NCBI RefSeq assembly: GCF_014204835.1
Contig: NZ_JACHMD010000001.1
Coordinates: 3,060,336 to 3,124,335 of the forward strand
Length of the DNA stretch: 64,000 nt
Direction: 5' to 3'
DNA from: Microbacterium marinum
GTDB lineage: Bacteria > Actinomycetota > Actinomycetes > Actinomycetales > Microbacteriaceae
This document shows, piece by piece, positions 57,758-64,000 of the stretch. The position numbers were made by a program, and so were the translations under genes. Under the pieces are notes generated by a model. It did not search any database. It was not told the origin of the DNA and was given only the letters and a program-made list of their open reading frames with translations. Positions within the stretch are counted from its first letter, which is position 1. Every line of letters begins with the position of its first letter.

Positions 57758-58741
57758 TCAGCCTTCGTCAGAGCGCGCCTCGGTGTTCTCGGGGAACTCC
57801 GCCACCGGGACGATGACGACGTCGTGGATCTTCCAGTCCAGCGCCCGCGCGCCCTCCTGCGCCTGGGTCAGGTCTTCCAGCCGTGGCATCCGTCCGCGCC
57901 GGAGCGTGACGAACGCCTCCACGTGGAAGAACTGCCCCTGATCGCGCGTGCGGGTGCGCACGCCGTCCACCCATCGCAGCGAGGCGAGATAGTCGTGGAC
58001 CTTGTCGATGTCGGGGTGGTGCTTCTCGTCGTCGAACGTGGTCGCGCGGGTGTCCATGAGATCGGCGATGGATCCCTTCGTGTTCTTCACCCCGTCCCAG
58101 AGGATGCTCGCCGAGATGAAGATCGCGGCGGCGGCATCCGCCCACCACAGCCCCAGCCCGATCCCGCCGACACCGACGATGGAGCCGACGGCGGTCATCC
58201 AGTCCGCCTTGTTCATGTCGGCATCGGCGTACAGCACCTTGTTGTGCAGCTGACGCGCGAGCTTCATCTTCTGGCGTCCGAAATAGATCGGGAGCGGGAT
58301 GGTCAGGGCCATCACGCCCGTCATCAGCCAGCCGAGCCAGACGCTCTGGCCGAACACTTCCACCGAGCCGATCGGGGGACGCTCGCCCCGCAGGAGGGTG
58401 AGGACCGAGTCGACGAGCAGGTACGCCCCCATCGTGAAGAGAGCGACGCCCGCGACGAGGTGGGCGACACCCACCGAGCGGAAGAAGCCGTACGGGTAGC
58501 GCGGGGTGGCCGGCTTCGACACGACCCGCACCGCGACCAGGAAGGCCAGCGGCGGGGCCAGTGACAGCATGTCTTCGATCCAGGCCGCACGCATCGCCTG
58601 CGAACTTCCCGTGACGATGCCGACGGCGGGGATCGCGACAGCGAGGAAGGCGATCGTCCCCCACTCGAAGCCGACGGCCCGTCGGAGCGCGCGCTGCTGC
58701 TCGGCGGGCAGGTCGGAGGCCAGAGCGCCCCGCGCGCTCAT
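57758..58741 (-). CDS. Cation diffusion facilitator (CDF) family transporter
   Basis: A 327-residue metal exporter with six membrane helices (WGTIAFLAVAIPAVGIVTGS onward) and the CDF metal site in the fifth helix (ADADMNKADWMTAVGS). The cytoplasmic carboxy-terminal domain has HHPDIDKVHDYL and FFHVEAFVTL. It probably exports Zn, Fe or Mn. It overlaps the stop of a small solute-binding lipoprotein as ATGA, so the two are co-translated. Confidence 0.9.
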   Translation of the reverse strand: MSARGALASDLPAEQQRALRRAVGFEWGTIAFLAVAIPAVGIVTGSSQAMRAAWIEDMLSLAPPLAFLVAVRVVSKPATPRYPYGFFRSVGVAHLVAGVALFTMGAYLLVDSVLTLLRGERPPIGSVEVFGQSVWLGWLMTGVMALTIPLPIYFGRQKMKLARQLHNKVLYADADMNKADWMTAVGSIVGVGGIGLGLWWADAAAAIFISASILWDGVKNTKGSIADLMDTRATTFDDEKHHPDIDKVHDYLASLRWVDGVRTRTRDQGQFFHVEAFVTLRRGRMPRLEDLTQAQEGARALDWKIHDVVIVPVAEFPENTEARSDEG

Positions 58742-59223
58742 GAAGCCGCGCCGTTCTCTCGCAGGAACACCTCGAGCATGACCAGCAGACGGTTCTCGCC
58801 GGGGCGTGTGAACATGATGTGCTTCTCCGTGACGCCTCCGGGGCCGGTGACCTCCGTGTAGACATCTGTGAACGCGGCCTTGTCGGTCCACGGCGACGTG
58901 TCCACGAATCCGCCGATGGCGACATCGAGCGAACCCGCGCGCAGCGCCTCGGCGAGCACAGCTTCGGCGCCCTCGGACCACTCGATGTCCGCCCCGTGCT
59001 CCGCGGCGAACGCCTCGACGAGGTCGACCTCCGTGCCGGACGGCTCATCGCCGGTGGTCTCGGTCCACGGCGGATTGGCCGTGACGCCTACGCGCAGCGA
59101 ACCGCCCTCCGCGAGACGATCGACGGTGCCGTCGACGTCAGCGGGGATCTGCGTGCACCCCGCCAACACAACGATGAGCAGAGCGGATGCCGCAACGACA
59201 CCCCACCGCGGATCCCGTGACAT
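58738..59223 (-). CDS. Half-size family-3 solute-binding lipoprotein
   Basis: A 161-residue lipoprotein with lipobox VLAGC (Cys about 23), then lobe 1 of an amino-acid-type binding protein (SLRVGVTANPPWTETTGDEP, VDLVEAFAAEHGADIEW, AGSLDVAIGGFVDTSPWT). A complete protein of this family has about 250 mature residues; lobe 2 is missing and the chain ends with what would be the last helix. It is coupled to a CDF exporter, not to ABC permeases. ATG 59223 has GGGAGG upstream. Confidence 0.8.
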   Translation of the reverse strand: MSRDPRWGVVAASALLIVVLAGCTQIPADVDGTVDRLAEGGSLRVGVTANPPWTETTGDEPSGTEVDLVEAFAAEHGADIEWSEGAEAVLAEALRAGSLDVAIGGFVDTSPWTDKAAFTDVYTEVTGPGGVTEKHIMFTRPGENRLLVMLEVFLRENGAAS

Positions 59224-59284
59224 GGTCGTTCCTCCCGGCGCCACCCTAGCCAGGCCGCGCACAAGCCGAGGCGGGGTTGACGGA

Positions 59285-59824
59285 TCAGGAGAGGCGGTGC
59301 TCGCTGATCTCGGAGCTGAAGGTGCGCCCGCCCAGCTCGAGGTAGAGCTGCCGCTCGGTGACCGACACGGAGAGCGCGTTGCGTCGCTCGATCGCCCCCG
59401 CGGCGTCGTCGAGGAATCCGCGCCCGAAGGAGTAGATCGGGATCTCAGCCGCACGGTGAATCGTCTTCCCCGCCCAGATCGGCAGCAGCCGCGAGATCTC
59501 CCGATGGGTGTACACCGCGACGCGGTCGGCCAGCTTGCTGCCGGTATGCAGCCGCGCGGCATCCGGCGCACCGACTTCGATCCACGCGGTGGTCCGACCG
59601 GTGAGGTCGCGGACGAGCACGGCCGGTTCGTCCGTCGCGGCGATCCCCTCGCTGAGCGCGATGCCTTCCTCGTACTCGAGCGCGTAGGCAAGGACGCGCA
59701 GGAGCACGTTGGGGGCAGTCTCCGAGGGATGCCGCGCCACCCGCAGCGACAGCTGCTCGTACACACCGCGATCGACGTCCGCGAGGTCCACAGTGAACGT
59801 GTGCATCACGGATCCGATGGCCAT
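59285..59824 (-). CDS. yaeQ: YaeQ-family protein
   Basis: A 179-residue protein with the YaeQ pattern: HTFTVDLADVDRGVYEQLSL, RHPSET, ALEYEEGIALSEG and AWIEVG. YaeQ has a restriction-endonuclease-like fold; its cell role is not established. ATG 59824 is six bases after TAAGCT (59831-59836, reverse strand). Confidence 0.92.
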   Translation of the reverse strand: MAIGSVMHTFTVDLADVDRGVYEQLSLRVARHPSETAPNVLLRVLAYALEYEEGIALSEGIAATDEPAVLVRDLTGRTTAWIEVGAPDAARLHTGSKLADRVAVYTHREISRLLPIWAGKTIHRAAEIPIYSFGRGFLDDAAGAIERRNALSVSVTERQLYLELGGRTFSSEISEHRLS

Positions 59825-59923
59825 GGTTCGAGCTTACGGGCGGCGGATTCCTGCCGGGACAGGACATAATGGACCCGGCGACGTCCTGTCGCCATCGGTC
59901 CTCGACACAGGGTGGTCGTTCGC

Positions 59924-60289
59924 ATGCCGTTCCACAGCCAAGAGATGCTGGAGCTCTGGCTCGACGAGTTCGCCGATCTCGGGTACTCGATCAGTCAGCG
60001 CGTCAAGGTCGTGCCCCAGGACGGGACCGACGGTCTCGATACCGGACTCATCGCGCTGAACCTGCTCGATTCCCTGACGCTCACCTATATCCAGCCCGAA
60101 CCGCTCGGGTCCATCCACTGGGGCATCACCTTCGAGGCCCGCGAAGAGGACCTCAAGATGGGTGCCGGACGCACACTCGAGCTCGCCACGGAGCTCGCGA
60201 TGGTCTCGGCGCTGTGCACCTTCCTGCAGACGAAGTCCCAGGCCGCCGTCGCGGCCGAGCTCGAATACGAGTCCCGGCTCGACGCCTGA
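59924..60289 (+). CDS. Small protein of unknown function
   Basis: A 121-residue acidic protein that I do not recognise. It has no signal or membrane segment. It begins with a helix MPFHSQEMLELWLDEFADLG and has alternating hydrophobic strands in the middle (TGLIALNLLDSLTLTYIQPE). AGGGTGG precedes ATG 59924. A CATAAT at 59864-59869 may be its -10. Confidence 0.6.
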   Translation: MPFHSQEMLELWLDEFADLGYSISQRVKVVPQDGTDGLDTGLIALNLLDSLTLTYIQPEPLGSIHWGITFEAREEDLKMGAGRTLELATELAMVSALCTFLQTKSQAAVAAELEYESRLDA

Positions 60290-60333
60290 GTGAGGTTCTC
60301 CCCGGCCCGGACGCCGTGTGCGACGATGCAGTC

Positions 60334-61131
60334 ATGGATGATCCTGCGGCGTCGGAGCTGACCCGCCTGCGCGAGCGGGCGTACGGCGCCCACGCCGACA
60401 TCGCCACCGACCCTCACGCCCAGGCTCGCCTGGCCGAACTCGAAGCGCAGCAGCGCGCCGATCGCGAGCCGAAGAAGCCGGCCACGCCCGCGGCGCCAGC
60501 GCCTTCCCGGGCCGCGACGGTCCCTCCCCCGGCGTCCGCGGAGCCGCCTCCCACCCAACCGAGCCTCACTGTCACGCCGCCTTCAGACCCGCCGGCGGGA
60601 TCGCCCCGTGTTCGCACCGCGCTCCGCGCGCTCACCTGGGCGGGCTCACTCGCCGCCGTCGCGGCGATCGCCGTCGGTGTCACGGCCGCGATGACCGCCC
60701 GGACGGCATGGCCCGCCGTCGGCGGCGCCGCCGACCCGCGCATCTCGTACCTCACGGCGCTCGACGTGGACGAGAACGGCGAGATCCCCGAGATGTTCTT
60801 CGGCAACGGCCTCGACACCATCGTGTTCGCCTCGTTCGAAGGCGTGACGGCCTACACGTTCACCTACGAGGAGCGCTACAGCGATGCCACCTGCGTGATG
60901 GTGATCGCGTCCGACGTGCTCGACGATCCCAACCCGACCGACTACGACGGCCTGTTCGCCCAGGGATGCTCGACCGGTGCATTCGCCCCGGCAGCCACGA
61001 TGGTCGTGAGCGAAGGATCTCCGCAGGCTCTCCAAGACAGGTTCCCGCGGGGAACGTCGCTGCAGTTCGTGCTGAACGGTGACACGGTCGACGTGTTCGC
61101 CGCCGATCCCCCACCCCCGGCCGAAGTCTGA
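60334..61131 (+). CDS. Single-pass membrane protein of unknown function
   Basis: A 265-residue protein with a helical cytoplasmic start (LTRLRERAYGAHADIATDPH), a Pro/Ala-rich linker (residues about 45-90), one membrane helix (about 98-122) and an extracytoplasmic domain with two Cys that could form a disulfide. I do not recognise the outer domain. ATG 60334 is six bases after GACGAT (60322-60327). Confidence 0.68.
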   Translation: MDDPAASELTRLRERAYGAHADIATDPHAQARLAELEAQQRADREPKKPATPAAPAPSRAATVPPPASAEPPPTQPSLTVTPPSDPPAGSPRVRTALRALTWAGSLAAVAAIAVGVTAAMTARTAWPAVGGAADPRISYLTALDVDENGEIPEMFFGNGLDTIVFASFEGVTAYTFTYEERYSDATCVMVIASDVLDDPNPTDYDGLFAQGCSTGAFAPAATMVVSEGSPQALQDRFPRGTSLQFVLNGDTVDVFAADPPPPAEV

Positions 61132-61138
61132 GCCGACG

Positions 61139-62068
61139 TCAGCGCGACGGCACCCGTGGCGCGATCGAGGCGGAGGCGGGATGCCACGCCGGCCACCAGC
61201 ACCGGACCGCAGCCCGATAGGTGCGGAAGTCATCCCCGAACCGCTGTTCAAGGTCTCGCTCCTCGTGCGGGCGGATGGCGTGATTCCACACCCACGAACC
61301 GGCGAGCGCGTACACCACCACCAGCCACGAAGACAGCATCATCCCCACCGCGACACCCTGTGCGATGCCGGCCATCGCCATGGGATTGCGCACGAAGCGG
61401 TACGGTCCGCGCACGACGAGCCGCCGCGCCGTCTCGATGGGCAGCGGAGTTCCGCCGCCGAGGGTCGACATCGCCGCGGCTGACCAGAGACCCAGCGCGC
61501 TCGCGGCGACGAACAGCACGACCCCCAGGATCGGGACCTCCGGTGGCACGCCCAGCTCCAGGCGCCAGCGTTCCTCGGCAGCCGCGATGACGAGCGGGAT
61601 GATCCCGAGGCAGACGCCCCAGAAGACGACGATCTGCATCGCGGTCGCCAGAACGTTGCGGGCCGGTGAGGCATCGGCATCCGCTTCTCTGCTCCGGAAC
61701 GGACCGACGAGGAGCCACTCGGTGGGTATGCGTTCGCGCCAGACGAGGAGGGAAGCGAGAACCGATGCCGCCGTTGCCGCGATCATGAGCACGGCGCCCC
61801 ACCCCGCGAGCGTCGTGGCGGTCGCGTACACGGCCAGGCCCAGGGTGACGAGACCGGTCCAGCTGGTCGTGATCAGCGCTGCGGCGCGGCTGCCGGTCGC
61901 GGCGATGGCGGAGCCGACGACGAAGAGCGGGACATCCGCGGCAGCGACCAGCCACGGATCGAGTCCGCCGAGCGTGGCGTGGCGGACGGCCGGGATCGTG
62001 AAGACCGTGATCCACCACAGCGCACCGGCGCACGCCTGCAGTGCGAAGTACGCGCGTCCCCACCCCAT
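61139..62068 (-). CDS. Isoprenylcysteine/phospholipid methyltransferase-like membrane protein
   Basis: A 309-residue membrane protein with about eight helices. The carboxy-terminal part has the ICMT/PEMT signature: VVRGPYRFVRNPMAMAGIAQ, then IRPHEERDLEQRFGDDFRTY. This is the SAM-binding methyltransferase module of membrane-bound small-molecule or lipid methyltransferases. Substrate unknown. ATG 62068 has TAGGTT (62075-62080, reverse strand) six bases upstream. Confidence 0.82.
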   Translation of the reverse strand: MGWGRAYFALQACAGALWWITVFTIPAVRHATLGGLDPWLVAAADVPLFVVGSAIAATGSRAAALITTSWTGLVTLGLAVYATATTLAGWGAVLMIAATAASVLASLLVWRERIPTEWLLVGPFRSREADADASPARNVLATAMQIVVFWGVCLGIIPLVIAAAEERWRLELGVPPEVPILGVVLFVAASALGLWSAAAMSTLGGGTPLPIETARRLVVRGPYRFVRNPMAMAGIAQGVAVGMMLSSWLVVVYALAGSWVWNHAIRPHEERDLEQRFGDDFRTYRAAVRCWWPAWHPASASIAPRVPSR

Positions 62069-62101
62069 GCGCCGAACCTACACGGCGCGGCGCCGGTCAG
62101 A

Positions 62102-62404
62102 TCACGCGTGCTCGTAGGTGAGGCAGTCCGCCGATTCGGCGCCCGGCCCGACGCGGACGGCGGTCGCGGTGCACTCGAGTGATTCGTTGTGGACGCACTC
62201 CGCCCGCTGGCATGCGCCGACGTGACTGACGATCTTGTCGAGGCCGCCCTTCGTCCCGAGCGGGATGAACGTGGCGCACTCGGCGTCGCCCGGCGCGCCA
62301 CCGATGGTGACCGCTGCCGCGTGGCAGTGCGAGTGGTCGTTGTACGAACAGCCGAGCGCAGAACACTCGGACACACGGGGCAGATCGTCGAGGGTGGTGC
62401 TCAT
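62102..62404 (-). CDS. DUF1540 protein with two Cys-rich repeats
   Basis: A 100-residue protein with two copies of the DUF1540 motif: CSALGCSYNDHSHCHAAAV...CATF and CQRAECVHNESLECTATAV...CLTY. Each copy has four Cys and adjacent His, a likely metal site. The function is unknown. GGAGG precedes ATG 62404. A possible iron box lies about 105 bases upstream. Confidence 0.85.
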   Translation of the reverse strand: MSTTLDDLPRVSECSALGCSYNDHSHCHAAAVTIGGAPGDAECATFIPLGTKGGLDKIVSHVGACQRAECVHNESLECTATAVRVGPGAESADCLTYEHA

Positions 62405-62508
62405 GATGGCCTCCAGAGAGTCGTCGTGGACCCGACCCTACGCCGCACCCCCGTGGGGTTGGACAGCCTAAGTCCGGGATTTCTTCCCGATCAATGGCGT
62501 TTTCTGAC

Positions 62509-62527
62509 AAAGGCTAGCCTCACCTGA
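62509..62527. promoter_or_regulatory. DtxR/IdeR iron-box-like site
   Basis: AAAGGCTAGCCTCACCTGA matches 14 of 19 positions of the IdeR/DtxR consensus TTAGGTTAGSCTAACCTWA, including the GGNTAGCCTNACCT core. It could control DUF1540 to the left, or a gene to the right that was lost in the IS-associated rearrangement. Confidence 0.45.
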
Positions 62528-62572
62528 TCGCCGCGCTGGGGCCCAGGAATATGGCGGCGACCGCTCCGTTGT

Positions 62573-62605
62573 ATACCCCCAGGGGGTATCATCGAGTCAT
62601 GCACG
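62573..62605 (+). promoter_or_regulatory. CsoR-type copper operator, leaderless promoter and first codons of a lost gene
   Basis: A 17-base palindrome ATACCCCC-a-GGGGGTAT (62573-62589) of CsoR operator type overlaps a -10 TATCAT (62587-62592). Six bases later is ATG 62599, then CAC and G, where the IS begins. So a copper-controlled gene started here and is now cut off after two codons. Confidence 0.75.
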
Positions 62606-62648
62606 TGAGCCGCCCCCTTCATTCGGTCCGGACGTTCTGTGAGTCGTC
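62606..62648 (+). repeat. Left terminal inverted repeat of the IS3 element
   Basis: Starts TGAGCCGCCCCC and includes GGTCCGGACGTTCTGTGAGT. It pairs with the right end with one single-base gap and some mismatches. The orfB stop lies inside it. Confidence 0.7.
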
Positions 62649-63422
62649 GGTTTCCATTTGATGGGTGCACTGTCGAGCGTACTCAGCTGGGGGTAGGTAG
62701 CCGAGCGAGGAGTGCCGGCGGTGGTGGTTGTACTCGTCCTTCCAGTCGCCGATCACAACCTGCGCGTGCAGTAGCGAATAGAAGCTGTTGATGTTGAGGC
62801 ACTCGTCGCGGATCCGGCTGTTGAACGACTCGACGTACCCGTTGCGCCACGGCGAGCCCGGAGGAATGTAGCTCAAGCCGGTGCGGGTGCCGGCCCAGTC
62901 GGCCATCGCCTCGCTGATGAACTCCGGCCCGTTGTCCGACCTGAGCACCGCCGGGGCGCCCCGGGCAGCGACGAGGTCCTCGAGGTGGGCGGTGAGTCGG
63001 TCGGCGGTAATCGAGCGCTCCACGAGGCCGCCGATGCACTCCCGGGTGTGTTCGTCGACGATGGAGCAGATCTTGATCGGTCGGCCGTGATCGTCGGCAT
63101 CGAACTGAAAGTCCACCGCCCACACCACGTTCGGCGCATCCGCCGTCGGCGCGTCGACGGTCGAGGACCCGACGCGTTTGCGGCGACGCCGCTGCGGGAC
63201 GCGCAGTCCCTCCTCGCGCCACAGCCGTTGGATCTTCTTGTGGTTCACCACCCACTCCTCGGCGCGGGCGTCGTGATACGCCCGCCGATACCCGTAGCGG
63301 GGATGGTTCTTCGCCCAGGCGCGCAGCCAGTCCCGCAGCGCCATGTCCGGATCGTCGGTGGTTTCGCCCTTGAGCGGGCGCCGGTATGCGGAGCGTGAGA
63401 GCCCGGCCAGGCGGCACGCCAT
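62619..63422 (-). CDS. IS3-family transposase OrfB, frameshifted near its start
   Basis: The integrase core (267 residues from ATG 63422) has the DDE triad intact: Asp in WAVDFQFDAD, Asp in RSDNGPEF and Glu in GYVESFNSR, 35 residues apart as expected. The normal upstream part of orfB (GPGRRRAAVSQLLRTLQVSE) lies in another frame. Reading switches at GAACCGG (about 63424-63430), where one extra base breaks the usual VSER-MACRLAGLSRSAYRR. Thus the element is probably not self-active, though a protein from ATG 63422 retains the catalytic domain. Confidence 0.85.
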   Translation of the reverse strand: MACRLAGLSRSAYRRPLKGETTDDPDMALRDWLRAWAKNHPRYGYRRAYHDARAEEWVVNHKKIQRLWREEGLRVPQRRRRKRVGSSTVDAPTADAPNVVWAVDFQFDADDHGRPIKICSIVDEHTRECIGGLVERSITADRLTAHLEDLVAARGAPAVLRSDNGPEFISEAMADWAGTRTGLSYIPPGSPWRNGYVESFNSRIRDECLNINSFYSLLHAQVVIGDWKDEYNHHRRHSSLGYLPPAEYARQCTHQMETDDSQNVRTE

Positions 63423-63485
63423 CCGGTTCGCTCACCTGCAGTGTCCTGAGCAGTTGCGAGACGGCGGCGCGACGTCTGCCCGGGC

Positions 63486-63770
63486 CTAGAAGTTTCCCTC
63501 AGCCAACTCCTTCAGCGCCGCCTTCTCCAGCTCCGCTTCGGCGAGTAGCCGCTTGAGGGTGGCGTTCTGCTTCTCCAGCTCCTTCAGGCGCTTTGCGTCG
63601 TCGGCCTTGAGGCCGCCGTACTGGTTCCGCCACCGGTAGTACGTCTGCTCGGACACGCCGAGCTCCCGACACACCGCGGCGACATCCTGCCCGTCGGCGA
63701 GCATCCTGTCGGCCTGCCCGAGCTTGCGGACGACCTGCTCCGGGGTGTGACGCTTCCTGCTGTTTGACAT
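63486..63770 (-). CDS. IS3-family transposase OrfA
   Basis: A 94-residue DNA-binding protein: helix-turn-helix (residues 5-50, TPEQVVRKLGQADRMLADGQ; CRELGVSEQTYYRWRNQYGG) and a Leu zipper (KRLKELEKQNATLKRLLAEA). The usual OrfA-OrfB product would arise by frameshifting near its end, but orfB carries a second frame break. Confidence 0.9.
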   Translation of the reverse strand: MSNSRKRHTPEQVVRKLGQADRMLADGQDVAAVCRELGVSEQTYYRWRNQYGGLKADDAKRLKELEKQNATLKRLLAEAELEKAALKELAEGNF

Positions 63771-63809
63771 GATCTGACCAGTCTCCCTGCCCGCGACTCC
63801 GGGCGACAG

Positions 63810-63853
63810 GACGACTCGCAGAACCACCGGACCTACGAAACGGGGTCAGCCCA
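63810..63853 (-). repeat. Right terminal inverted repeat of the IS3 element
   Basis: On the reverse strand it starts TGGGCTGACCCCG and includes GGTCCGGTGGTTCTGCGAGT. See the left repeat for the match. Confidence 0.7.
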
Positions 63854-63949
63854 CTCCACGACGAAGACCGAGACGCGCAGCCACAGGATCTCGTAGAGCG
63901 TCGTCGAGGGGATCGCATCGAGTGCGGATACGTGAAGAGAGACGGACAC
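63854..63949 (-). pseudogene. ElaA-type GNAT acetyltransferase, amino-terminal fragment
   Basis: Thirty-two codons read from GTG 63949: ...LHVSALDAIPSTTLYEILWL then RVSVFVVE, the start of ElaA-like N-acetyltransferases (LYxILxLRVxVFVVEQ). A -10 TAGCGT (63956-63961, reverse strand) is six bases before the GTG. The gene is cut exactly at the IS end, and the rest is not in the window. Confidence 0.7.
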
Positions 63950-64000
63950 CATCTCACGCTACTCGCCGATGAACGACAAAAGCCCCGGCATTGAGCCGAG

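Larger units (their letters stand above)
62606..63853 (-). mobile_element. IS3-family insertion sequence
   Basis: About 1248 bp with both ends beginning TG, as usual for IS3. Imperfect terminal inverted repeats of about 43 bases include a well-kept inner part (21 of 24 matching, 62625-62648 and 63810-63833). It carries orfA (63486-63770) and orfB (62619-63422) on the reverse strand. No 3-4 bp target duplication is present (ACG on the left, CTC on the right). The right end falls exactly where an ElaA-like gene breaks off. Confidence 0.85.

Noticed and set aside
62622..63836. IS ends placed at the best-matching inner repeats (62625 and 63833)
   Set aside because: Similarity continues outward to TG-starting ends, and the ElaA fragment breaks at 63853, which fits the longer element better.

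Overview
The window looks like a chromosome segment of a high-GC actinomycete, most likely Microbacteriaceae (Microbacterium-like). The basis is very GC-rich third positions, GTG starts, frequent ATGA/GTGA overlaps, many leaderless starts (a -10 hexamer TANNNT 6-7 bases before the start codon), and actinobacterial families such as Lhr-Nei2, DUF222-HNH, TreY-TreZ and AccA1-AccD1. Genus is an inference; there is no rRNA or tRNA to confirm it.

Layout: 1-12.9 kb is core and housekeeping: the end of an ABC-F ATPase, the Lhr helicase overlapping the Nei2 glycosylase, small enzymes and membrane proteins, and a DUF222/HNH gene. 12.9-19.2 kb (minus strand) is glgX-treY-treZ, the route from glycogen to trehalose. 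19.3-21.5 kb carries an unknown gene, a small alarmone synthetase and a LacI repressor. 21.6-40.1 kb is a xylan/arabinoxylan utilisation region. It has a divergently controlled ABC importer plus GH3 beta-xylosidase operon (bxl-like), and a convergent xylA-xylB-ThuA-Gfo/Idh-GH51 operon sharing one terminator with it. It also has a second LacI regulator, a 1448-residue surface enzyme combining a CE4-type deacetylase, a GH10 xylanase and carbohydrate-binding modules, and a ROK regulator.

40.1-48.1 kb is accessory and partly decayed. There is an SDR pair, one member of which has lost its normal stop. A copper cluster follows in which copA, copZ and a BNR-repeat gene are all truncated, while a Cys-rich cytosolic copper-storage protein (Csp3-like) and a DUF305 membrane protein remain intact. 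A methyltransferase and a divergent YeiH transporter/LysR regulator pair close the region.

48.2-53.8 kb (minus) is an accD1-accA1-maoC-citE-tetR operon, resembling the mycobacterial leucine-degradation cluster but without its acyl-CoA dehydrogenase; a 28-bp palindrome lies at its promoter. 53.8-62.4 kb has a gluconate kinase/LacI pair, small enzymes, a fatty-acid desaturase, a CDF transporter coupled to a half-size solute-binding lipoprotein, YaeQ, unknown proteins, a methyltransferase and a DUF1540 protein. The right end (62.5-64.0 kb) has an iron-box-like site, a CsoR-type copper operator with the first codons of a lost gene, an IS3-family element with a frameshifted orfB, and an amino-terminal ElaA-type acetyltransferase fragment. 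The IS has no target duplication and separates unrelated flanks, so a rearrangement probably took place here.

No CRISPR array, tRNA or rRNA was seen. The most interesting parts are the copper remnants (including a 12-codon leaderless leader ORF coupled to the Csp gene), the operators of the xylan regulon, and the strict spacing of leaderless promoters.
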